Shown piece after piece: positions 1 to 11,500 of a stretch of 64,000 bases of DNA. Numbering within the stretch: the stretch's first letter is position 1; every line of letters begins with the position of its first letter. A program made the translations under genes and the position numbers. Under the pieces are notes generated by a model. The model saw nothing but the letters and a program-made list of their open reading frames with translations. It ran no database searches and was not told the DNA's origin. Where the stretch lies: contig VWZS01000851.1 of NCBI GenBank assembly GCA_013397075.1, forward strand, positions 434,001 through 498,000, given 5' to 3'. The stretch comes from Rhabdornis inornatus. Lineage: Eukaryota > Chordata > Aves > Passeriformes > Rhabdornithidae.

Positions 1-487
1 ACTTTGTGAATTACAGGCAGGGCAGCAGGGACCAAGGCAGAAAGCAATCTGATGACTGAAACTTCTCCGGGCTCTCTGTACATATTGAACTGGGTGCTTG
101 GCTCTCAGCTCTTTAATCCAGGAGAGGACTTACCCTCTCTTTCCGGCATTGATTGTATAGTGTAGTTTTGGAACATTGCAAATAGCCAGTAGGGAAGCTG
201 TCAAATTGAAAGAGAACCTGTAAACAAATTCACAGTTTGCAGCAACAGTTTAGAGCTCAGTGGATTTTTTTCTGTGCCCTGTTGCAGGGAGAAGGACTGG
301 GGTTTTCAGGGCTTTCTTCAAATGGAAGGGAGCTTTCTAGAGTCTGAATATGGAATAGAACTAGGAATATATTGATGATTTCTGAAAATTCCCCCTGTCT
401 TCTCATTGAGAAATTGCAGCCCAGACCTTCTGAGGAGATTGGATGTGATGCAGTGGGACAGGCTCTGAGCATTTGTTATTGTTGTAG
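1..487 (+). other. Intron upstream of first visible SYTL2-like exon
   Basis: No exon is visible here. The stretch ends in a pyrimidine-containing acceptor with AG at 486-487, directly before the first recognised SYTL2-like exon. The N-terminal Rab-binding (SHD) exons of the gene must lie to the left of the window. Confidence 0.6.
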
Positions 488-1609
488 GTCATGGAGTATC
501 TCCATTGCCCACCAAGCTTTCAGAGGATGCTGTGCCTCAGCCCACTACTGCAGCTGGAGGAGAAGCTGTTGATGGGGCCACTGGTACCACAGAGGGGCCA
601 AAAACTCCACCCAAAGAAACTTATGCTCCCAGCAAAATACCAGTTAAGAAGAAACCAGGCAGAACCCTCCCCAGATCTGAGCAGTTTGTGAATCACATGG
701 GGCCAGCACAAATTAGTGTTGCAAAGAAAGAGCCACTGGCAAGCCCCCGACCACTGCCCACAGAAGGGGAAAGCAGCCGGGCTGGTAAGCAAAACGTGAA
801 CTACACGATCTCATCAATGAGTAACAAAGAGGAGGATATTGGCCTCAACCATGAACATTTCAGGAACCTGAAGAACTTTTGGGAGAAGGGAGCAGACTCT
901 GTGGCAGTGGGGAGCACGGTGGCAGAGCTGGGCTGGATGGAGGCAGATAGCCAGCAGTTCAAGCTGTGCCGCTCGCTGTCCATGCAGTCTGGGCAAGGCC
1001 AGGATGCTGAAGAAAAGCCTGGTGCCTTCACCAAAACAAGGACCCCCTACAAAAGGACAATAATGTTGTCTTCTAGTGAGGAAGAGCCAAGCTATGCCAC
1101 TCCTGCAAGGAAGGGCTCGGTTTCCTTGACTCCCAGATCCATGTATGCCAAGAGCAAAGGTGACCTAGTTACAAGAAATGAGTTGCTGAGTGAAAGCAAC
1201 GGGAAGCTGCTGATGCCAGAGGAAGAGAAGGTGGTGCAGCACTGCTCCAAGAAATCCAGATTGCCTGTGCGAGCACCTTCCAACCAACTTGAATTGCCTA
1301 CCAAGGATGTGTTTCGCAGCACGCTGGAGCCAGGGATGCCTGTGGAGGAGCTGGTTGTGGTAGAAGGGCATAAGCCCACAGCGAGGTCCCTGGCAAGCAG
1401 GGTGCAGATACTGATTGAGACTGTACTCACAGATGGTGGAAGTGATAATGAGAAAGAGGAAAGATCTGATTTGGGCACTCGAGACAACATGGAAATAAAT
1501 GGAGAGCTACCTGAGGAAAAAATGTGCAAGTCTTCAGACCAGCCAACACTTGGTGAACCATCTGGAGAGAGAGAAGCTGTTCAGGGGACAGACTCAGCTG
1601 TTTATTCAG
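488..1609 (+). CDS. SYTL2-like long linker exon
   Basis: This 1,122-bp exon encodes about 374 residues of low-complexity linker, rich in Ser, Glu and Pro. It starts after the acceptor AG at 486-487 and ends at the strong donor CAG/GTACTGAG (phase 1). The reading frame continues only nine codons past the donor before a TGA at 1636-1638, so intron retention would truncate the protein. Slp2-type proteins have a long, poorly conserved linker encoded by large exons. No catalytic motif is expected or seen. Confidence 0.8.
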
Positions 1610-4600
1610 GTACTGAGGACTGTGACTGCACCCTGTGAAATCCAAGTAGAAAGCCATCCCTAAGCCTGTTTTCTTCCCTAACCCTTCTGCATTTTGCACA
1701 TTTTCTTCATCTGTCCATTTATCCTATATTGCAATTTGTGCAGAGTTAGCTTGTGTCGAATGTATTCCGCAAACAGCTCTGGAAACAAATCTTGTGTAGC
1801 CTAGTGAGTGTAGAAGGGGACCGGTGCCATGTTCCCGTGCTTTCCTTCCCACTCCCAGCCCCTGTGTTTTACCTGCAAGCACCTCATCTTGGGACAGCCC
1901 CGCACTACCTACAACACATCACAGGAACTCACTTTATTTCACTCACTGGCAAGATTGTATTTTCTTCAAATGTGGGACTGGAGGAATTATTTGTGGTAGT
2001 AGAGATAAGTCTAACACAAGTACAAGAAATAAAATGTGAAGCAAAATGTTTAATAAATACACTGGCTCTTAGAGTACCTTGATATAGCCATTGGCTGTCA
2101 GTGCCTAAATGACATTTTGTGTCTTTTTGGAATGCACAAGTGAGCTTTGATATTAAACTTTAAGCAAAGCAGACTGAACAAGGAATCTGATCTTTCTGGG
2201 TTCTGATACCATGTTCTCAACCGTGATGGTGTCAATAGCATCATCATTTTAGCAGCCTCTTCCTCTGGGTTTGATGGGCTCTTGTAGTGACTATTACTAT
2301 GAGAAAGCGTTATTGTTATTTGCAACTCACTTTACATTTAGGCTCTGATTACCCACTGCTCTGCATAGGAATATAACATTCCTATGAAAATCCTGAGTTA
2401 TGCTTCAACAGAAAGAGGGCACCCATTGCTGGTTCAGCTGCAGTGCTGCTGTCCAAGAGTCCTTCCACCCAATCAGCTTCCCGCTCATACGCTGTCCCCG
2501 TGTTCCTCCAGCCAATCACAATCTCACTTCCAGCTGTCACTAACTGACCCTCCTCACTTATAACCATTGTAAATATTTTCTTTATGGAATTTTATGGGTT
2601 GTGAAAGGCATCTAAGATCATTAAGTCCAACCATTTATACACTAGATCATTGTTGTATTTCTCAGGGCTTTTTCCTTTATTAATTCATTAATTTCAGGAT
2701 GATATTAGGAGATGGCTGTTTTTCACTGGAAGCTCTTCACAAGGCTTGGTCTGTCTTTGGGACTGGGTTAATCCAGTATCTACATTTCCTGACACAGTGT
2801 GAAGAGGTTTTCTCAGGGGAGACATAAGAGCACCCGGATGATTGGGAAGCAGCCCTGTGCAATGCAACTGCAGTGTGTTCTAGGCAGAGTGACCAAGAGA
2901 GGCACACACACTCACGGGCTTCTTGATGCACTGCCCATTTGTGTTTATTTATTTACCATGTTGATTTGGCTTTTTGTGTATTCCAGAGGAAGATGGGGAT
3001 CATTCTCCTGCTGCTCAGGCACTGGCCCGAGCAAATAGCATTAATCTTGCAAAGAGCATGGTGAACATTTACACAACCACAGAGAGTGAGTAACATCTTT
3101 CTTTCTTCTTTTTGGTTTACATTTGCTGAAGGTAATATATTATGCCAGTTTTTCATCACCATGCTTCTGTGCATGTACCAGGCTAGGAATATTGTTTCAT
3201 CATCAAATTAGAGAGTTTATACTGCCTAAAATTAAATTCAGAGCCAGGAAATTACAGCTAGATTGATGGCTTGTTACTTCAGCAAAAAACACATGGGCTT
3301 CAAAAGGTTGGCAAGAAGTTCGTGCTCATCTCTTCTGTTCCTGCACAAGGGCTGTGGGATCTGCTGGCAGCCTGTGGATTGATCCGAGGTGCCAGACCTG
3401 GTGTCATCGTGTGAGTCGTGCCACAGACTCCTGCTTATGAGGTCTCTCCCCTCACCCAGAGCAGAGCCTGTGGCTGGACTGATGTCCCCAGCTGCCAGCT
3501 GGGACATGTTTTATGGTGACAGTCTCTCCTTGAGAAACCCAGAGAAGCTGAGGAGAAGGAAACCAAGGAAGCAGCAGCCTGCCTAAAGAAGCCCAAGAAA
3601 GCTGAAGCCATGGAAAACACCTGAGGGAAGGCAGCAGCAACCTCTGTGCCCAAGAAAGCCAATGACAATCCCCAGAGGGTGAAACCTGGCAAGCCCAAAA
3701 AGACAACTAAAGAGCTTGCCTCAAAGGAAAGTGGTGAGGCCAAAGCTGCCAGGACTGAAATGAGAAGGATGGGAAGGCAATGCCCAAGGAAAGGTAAAGG
3801 TAAAGCCACTTAGAGGCTTTGACTAAGCCAATTTAAGTCCAGTGCTGGTTATGGGAGGGAGGCTGCTTGCTGGCACATCACGCTGCACAGCCCTGTGGCT
3901 GTGCCCACCTTGGCTGGCACCTCGTGCCAAGCACTGTCCCGCCACGTGGTGCCCGACATGTCACAGGGCATATTGGCTCAAAGCTCTAAGGCCTGTTCAG
4001 GGATGTGGTCTCCACCAAGACAACCAAGATTTCAGCTTCCCCTTATCTAGAGCCCCAAACCTCATCCTTGGAAACCCTCCTGTAATAGTTACAGTTTCAT
4101 GTTTGCAGTATAGCAAATAGTCTGTGAAGAGGGGTAGATACAATTATTCAAGTTTGGAAATAAAAATAGTAAATATCAAATGAAGGGTAAATCAAGAATC
4201 TCTTGGGCATTTTGAGCACCGAAGAATGTATCATGCCTAAAATGCTATACAAGTGTGCATACAAACATGCATGTTCATATACATATAGCTTCAAAACAAA
4301 TTCTTCTGGGATGGAGAAAGTCATCTTAAAGAGAGTTATTGGGAGAAGATAAAGATACAAAAAATAAGTTTAATTAGACATCTAAGCAGTCCAGTAGCCA
4401 TCTTTCTATTGATAGGAAACTTTCTAACTTTATTTTAGGTAATCTAGCTATTGTCCACCTCTGTGTCTAGCAGAGTCTTTGAGAGGTGTATGCAATGGTG
4501 AAATTGTAGGTATAAATATTTTAGTGGTCTTTTCTACAGGGCAGTGTGCTATGAGATAAAAATGTGAACATGATTGTTTTCTTTGACAAAGAGTCAGATT

Positions 4601-7600
4601 TGTGTGGTTTTAGTGTAAGTTTAGTCTATACAAAGCAGGCAACGTCCATGTCCTTGTGCTGATAAGGGAATTAGATGAGCCACTAGAGGGAGTTCCACAC
4701 TCTCACACAGTGAATGAAAAGATACTGAATATAGTTCTAGGATGTTAATTAGCAGTTTTTTGGGGAGGATCAGCTTCAATGTCAGGTGACACAGACAGGG
4801 AAAGTAGGTACTCCAGTGCCTTCCACAAGCTTTTCCTGCTTCCTTGTGCCCTTTAACAAAAGTGTGATTTATAATTTCCTGATTCTGACAAGCTATCTTG
4901 ATGCCTTTTTTTTGTACCTGCAGCATACAATAAACCTCACTTGATACCACATCAATGTCTTGAACCTGAAAGAGTCAAAGAACTGAGCAGATCCTCTCCT
5001 CTCCTGTTGTCTGAGGTGAGTTGATGCCAAAAATGGCTGAAATAGCGTTCACAGCATCCCCTGAATGGCAGTTGGTGTCATGAAAATGTTTCTTCCTGGA
5101 GACCAACAGTACTTGCTTTAGAGCATGACTTGGTTATGTCATGAATGAATGAGAGATGCCTGAGGAAAAAAGCCCCCAGCAACCTAGAGCAGCTGTTCCA
5201 TCCTGGAGGATGTTGCTCTGTGTGTCAAACCATGCTGTTCTGTGCCCTTTCCCAGAGGCATGCAGCTCTGTTTGGAGGCAGTTCATGATGACGTTCAGTG
5301 CTGGTTGGAGGGGATGCCCTGGGGAGGCTCCCTGCACTCTCCTCCACTCTCCTAACCTGATCTCTGTTTAATGGGACTCTGCTGAGCAATTCCTTTTTCT
5401 CTCTAGTGTTGCAAAGTGCTCATTCGGCAGAGCTTAAAGATACTTCTTATTTTCTGGGCAGACTGAATCAGACACGGCTTCGGAAATCAGCTTCCAGTTT
5501 AACAGGCACAAAAAGACACCCAGCATTGGCAGCCACTCATCCGACATGGCTTCCGTCTCCTCGGTAGGTACCAAGTGCCGGTGGCCCCTGGACAGGGCTC
5601 CTCAGTTGGATGCGGTGACACTGCATTTAGGCTGGTGCTGATGATGTGGCCTCCAGAGTATCTTGTTGGTTTCTGCAGGGTACATTATTAAAGGAATGGG
5701 GGTGATTAATTACTTGCTTAGGTTAAAGGAGTGAATCCAGGTACCACCTCAAAATAGAGACCCACTGAATTGTCCTTGGTCAAATTCCCTGTGACAGCCC
5801 CCACTCCCAGGTGTGAATACCCTAAATCCTGACAGTGCAGAAGGTGGGGGAAGGGGTTTCTAGGTGGGAAAATGAGGCACACAGCTATTAAGGGACATGT
5901 TTGTGTTTCAGGGCGGCAGATGGGTTCCCTTTGCAAGCTCATCCTTTATCAGCAGATAGGAAAGTCAGAGTTAGACAGCAAAAGCTTGTTTTGGAGCTTC
6001 AGCTTCTAAGGAAAGCTGAAAAGAGCTGGATGTATTCAGTTGAGTGTTTTTAAAAGATTTCTTAGAGACAGTATCTGGGGAGAGAGCTGCTTAAAAGTGC
6101 TTGAATTTGCTGTGTTACTGTTACGGATTTCTCCAAGGAGTATATTTGAGATTCACAGAATATATCTGAAGCAAAGCTGGTAAGGAGAGGTCATGGATGT
6201 AAATAAATATTGTCCTGGTTTGAAAGACAGGTGTCTGCTAGGGGAAAATAGGGTCCCCCCACCTTGAAATAGAGAAAGTAAATCCTCTCCCTCTGAATTA
6301 GTATAATTTTGAAATTAAGTGGCTCTCAGGCAAATATATGCGGATAGGAATAACAGTTCTTTACTAGTATGTATAACAAGGCAAACAAAACATCAACTAT
6401 GGAATTAATAACAAACAGAACAGGGACCCAGTAACACTCCTCTCGGCCACAGGCGCTTTCCCTTTGGTGCAGTTCCCGTCACAGCCAGCAGGGACGCTGG
6501 TGGCTCCCGGTGGGCAGGGCAGGTGCCATCATGCCCGCGCGGCTGCAGGGGTGCTGGGGCGATGGCCGCTGTGTCCCAGATGGGAAGAGATGGAGGAGAG
6601 GCTTTGCTTCAGGAACCCTGAGGCAGTGTCGGTCCCAGTGCTCCAGCAGTACGCTTGGAAACAGCATGCTAAAGCAGCAGGGTGTCCTAGCAGAGCATGG
6701 GTGCAGAGTCCAGCAGAAGAAGAGGCAGCTCCCAGCTGGGTTATGGCAGTGGTAGCAGCGACCCTCCTCCTCCAAAGGCAACAGCAAGGGAGAAACAGCA
6801 ACTGCTCCCCACCCTCCTTTTACCTGCTTCTAATCTTGCGGTGTCGTCCCCCCCCTCCTCCCTCCAAGAGAAACTCCCAAAAAAACAAGGAAGTTCCCCC
6901 TCCCCCCATCTCACAGATCTAGCCATCAGTGCTTCTTAGCACGTCAATGGGAAAAAATTCCACAGGCAAAGAGAAAAGGAAAAACCATCCCCCGTTAAAT
7001 ATGTTAAAAACTTCGGGACACATGAATTCTTCTCCTAATCTGGAGCGTCTGGAAGCTGAAAATGAGTCCAGGTCATGCAAGTGTTTTGGAAAATCTTGTT
7101 CAGGATTCTCTACTGGGGTGAGTATCCTGATGGGACGGTAAATGCAGCTCCAAAGACTGACAGGAGGTGTTTAGCAGGTTTTTGGAGGTTATAATAAAAT
7201 TCAGAACCAAAGTAAGTAGGGAAAGACAGAGAAGAATTGGGTTAATTACTAGGAAGGTTTTTTGATAAATGTTCATGACGGCACCACAGAAAAGTGCCAA
7301 GAGGGTTAATTATTTGCTTTGTAAACAGCATTAGCTTTTATGATATCCTGTCAGGAATCATGAGTGATTGGTGCAAAAGAAAATTATCTCATCTTTCTGT
7401 AGCTGAGCTTTACTTGTGCTTCGTGACTTTCTACCAGTGAAAGACAAAGACTTGAAAAAAGAAGCCCAAGTTGTCTGGGAAAAATGCAATTTGTTCTGGG
7501 AAAGCAAAAAAACTCTTGGGTGTCTAGCTTCATATTTACAGCTGGAGACATCTCATGTTCCTGTGCCTTTGGGGCAAGCACAGGCTGTCTCTGGTAGGGC

Positions 7601-8503
7601 AGTGGCTCTTCAGAAGAGGATTGCATCTGTTTTGTGCTGCTCCATACACATTGTGAGTAAGCAACAAGATAGGAATAGTTCTTCCTACATTTCTAGTCTG
7701 ATAGGGTTCTTATTAACCTGTTTTATAAATGGATTTACAATTGTGTGACTATATTTACCTGAAATAACAAGTTCTTTTAATATAGTTCAAGTTCTCTCAA
7801 TATCTTTCTTTCTTAGTGATGAGATTGGGTCAGGATATCAGTTATTTATTCCCTATAAGCATAGGGAAGAGACACGTGTGGTCTCCCCAGGAATATCTGA
7901 GTCCAGTTCCCAAAGTTTTGGGATTTAGGAGTGAAAAACTTCTGTATTTCTTGAGCATTCAGTGCTTCCAAGTCCTGGTCTAGGATAGCACACCCTTGTG
8001 AGACCCTTATTTGGATTCCCCAGCCTGGCTTGCTTGAGAACAGCCACACCTGTGAACCATCTCTGTGTCAAGAACACCACATGGCATGAGGACAGGACCA
8101 CCAGATTTTTTCTCTGGGATGCATGTCTCATCCTATCGTCTTTGTCCAGAACCGAGTCAGACTGTACCTTTTTCAGTGGCACTGACCTTGCTCTTCCCCC
8201 CGGCAGGTGAGTGGCAGTGTGCTCAGTGTCTACAGCGGTGATTTTGGGAGTGTGGATGCCCAAGGAACTGTGGAATTTGCTCTGGACTATGACGAGAAGA
8301 ACCGGGAGTTCCAGGTCCATGTGTCCCAGTGCAAGGATTTGGCTGTAGTGGATGAGAAGAAAGGAAGATCTGACCCGTGAGTGATGTTTTAGTGCCTTGT
8401 GACTTCTACATTGCTGAATTCTGTGTTCTGGAGGATTTTTCTATTTTCTTTAAATGTAATCCTTCCTTCCTTCCTTCCTTCCTTCCTTCCTTCCTTCCTT
8501 CCT

Positions 8504-8548
<45 letters not shown>

Positions 8549-11500
8549 CATCTCCAACCTCCAACTAGAGTTTGTTTTCTAGGTATGTAAAAACTTACCT
8601 GCTCCCAGACAAAGCTAGGATGGGTAAGAGGAAAACGTCAGTGAAGAAGAGGACAGTGAATCCCATTTACAACGAGGTGTTACGGGTAAGAACAAATACA
8701 CACTCTGAAAACCTCTTTTGTAGTAGGCACCTATATCAGGCAGGTCTGGAAAGATCCTGCCTTCTTGGCCAGATTCTTTGCCTGCCTCCTGCCAGCACTG
8801 CACTGCTCTTCCCTGGGATTTGAGAGGCCTGGGATGTTAAAGGTTCCTCTGCACCCATTTGTATGGTACCAAAGATTTCTCTGCCAAAACCATACAGATC
8901 TTTGGATGTAATAGGGACCCGCAGTCAGAGCAAGGGCTGTTTGTCCTCCCCTTCCCTGGCATGCAGGCACAAGGCACAGGACTGGTAAGAGAGTTCTGCA
9001 TTATGTGATCATAGTTATCAAAGCATAGAGAATTATTTAATAATGCACAGGCCTGTGTTAATAATTCTTGAAAAAATATTGGTTTTACCCTGTGATAAAT
9101 GGAATGCCAGGTTTCCCTGTGCTCAGCAGAAAAGCTTGGTCAGGGTGGTAGTACTGCTACAGGACAAAAAAAGAGATGTTCAGGCTGAAGCCAGTGCATT
9201 GGTAGTGCATGTGTGTGGTGGGTTTGAGTGTCTCAGAGCTTATTCAAGCTTTTGAGTAGTTTGTCTCTGTTTGTGAAAGAAACAGAAGAAAAATTTGAAC
9301 AATCTGACTTCTCTTTCTTCCTCTAGTATAAAATAGAGAAAATGGTATTGCTGATCCAAAAATTAAATCTTTCTGTTTGGCACAATGATCCATTGGGACG
9401 TAACAGTTTTTTGGGAGAGATTGAAATAGATTTGGCCAGCTGGGACTGGAGCAACAGGAAACTCAACTGGTACCCGCTGAAGCCTCGGGTAAGTGTGTCT
9501 CAGCTGCAGTTCTGCTTTCTAGCCCAGTCGTGAAGCCTTGAGGGTGGCGGAAGTCCTTCCTGACTCCTCTGAGGTCTTTGGTTATGGTGGAGCAGAGCAA
9601 CCTGAACTGTCCTAGGGAACAACCCCTGGACACCTTAGTGCAGTTCAGTGCTCGGAACAATGACCTTCTTGGGTCTGTTTTGGTGACCAGTCTGTAGGGA
9701 CACTTTCATAAATCCAACCTGACACTAATCACAATAACTTTGACATGACTTTGCCATTCTCCCCACTCACATGGAGACATCCCTTAAAAACAGCAGAGTA
9801 CTAGGTGAAGCAGCTGATGTGCCTTGAGAGGTAAACATTCAGGTGCCACTGTTTGTAAAGCCTGTTCAGCTTCCTGCATGATTCTGGATTCACAGGTCTG
9901 ATATGTGGTCCCTTTTAAGCAAATAGAGGACCGTTATCTTTCAGAACCAAGATGCTTAATTATATCCAGCTGGGCATGTCTGGAAGGGCAACCTTGTACT
10001 CTGAATCCTCAGGCTTTTGCTTCTGAAAGACTGAGTTTGAGAACAAACCCACAGAGAAATGACCTGCCCTAAGAATGGGCTGCTCCAACCATGGAAAATC
10101 AGTTTGTCCATTTGTGCTTCTTCACTGAAGTCAAAAGCTGTTTGTCATGCTGTGTTTCCACAATCTTCCATTTAGGCAGTCATAACTCTTTCTGTTTCAG
10201 AGCCTTTCTGCTGTTAATGGTGTGGATCATCGAGGAGTGATGAGTTTGTCCATTAAGTATGTCCCTCCTGGAAGCCTAGGTAAGTGTGGTTCATGCATTA
10301 AGGGCTGCTGCCCAAATGCAAACACACAGCTTGCAATGCCTCATCTGCTTAGGGGCTGCTTAAAGAGGAATCTAATTAGATCAGGATCTTAGAGATCAAC
10401 ACAAAGGCAGTGCCTGTAGCCTACATCTGATTTCCACATCTGAATTTACTGTGAAAGTGTTAGGGAGAGAGAAAGAGCTCAACAACCTCCAACTCATTAC
10501 CTGTTACGAGCATGTGGGCACTGTAGGGTGCTGAAATGTGATAGGAGCAGCACAAAACCCATGTTACTATGGGGCTGGCACAAGGTTGGTTTGGCTCATC
10601 AGTTCCTTCTGTTTTCCTGTCTGATACAGCACTGGCAGGATGTGTCAGGAGCCTCTACAGCTGCAGGAGTGATGGAGCTGGCTGAAGGGCTGAGATTCCC
10701 AGGGAGGGTGTAGTGATTTTGATTCGCCAATTTGAGATTTCCCGGCCAATGCACCAAATTATGTGGTGGATTTGGCGCTGGCCAAGTTGCAACTGCACCC
10801 ACTAGAATTATTTACTCATTTCTTGCTGTGGGATGGGGTTAGGAGATGAATGAAGCAGGCTCAAACTTTAAAGGGTACAAAGAAAAATTTTATTAACAGA
10901 AACTAAAAGGAAAAAAAAATAGGAATCAGGATAAAACCTTAAGAACAACTCTCCTCCCCCCATATCCTCTTTTCTTTCACACTGACAATGTGCAGAAACA
11001 AATCAGCCAGTTCACCATCTCTAAAATAGTCTTTCTCCAAGTTACTTAGGGAGAGGAGTCTCTCTCTTCAGTCTATGCAGACTTTTCCACAAGAAACATT
11101 TCTCTCGTTGCTTCAATGTCACAGTGAATCAGCCACCTGGGAGAATGGAAATCTGATCACTGTGTAAAAATCCCTTTCCATGACTTACAGTTTTCCCCAC
11201 AGCTGTTTTCAAGGACCATGCCAACTTACAGGGTACCATTTTTAAAGATGAAACTCTTCTCTTCATCTAACTGAGATCATCTTCAGCTCTGGGAAGAGAG
11301 GTCTTCTTCCCTGGGGGCAAAGGGTCTTCATCACTCTTCTCTCTCTCTGTGTTCAAACTTGTTATGGGATCACAGCTACTTCAACATCTGCTTACTTCAG
11401 CACTGGTGCTTCTGCTCATAACTGTAGTTAGTTAGTCTGATATATCAATCATATCTTCTCCATAGCTGACAAGAGAATTTCAGTCCAAGACATCTCCCCG

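Larger units (their letters stand above)
1610..2986 (+). other. SYTL2-like intron with repeat debris
   Basis: The intron has donor GT at 1610 and acceptor AG at 2985-2986. It holds a partial LTR copy (about 2405-2569) and a CR1 scrap (about 2580-2640). I see no exon or RNA gene in the rest. Confidence 0.7.

Noticed and set aside
6464..6939. Overlapping ORFs of 80-150 codons on both strands
   Set aside because: They lie in an LTR-like GC-rich block, show no retroviral or host motif, and compete with each other on both strands.
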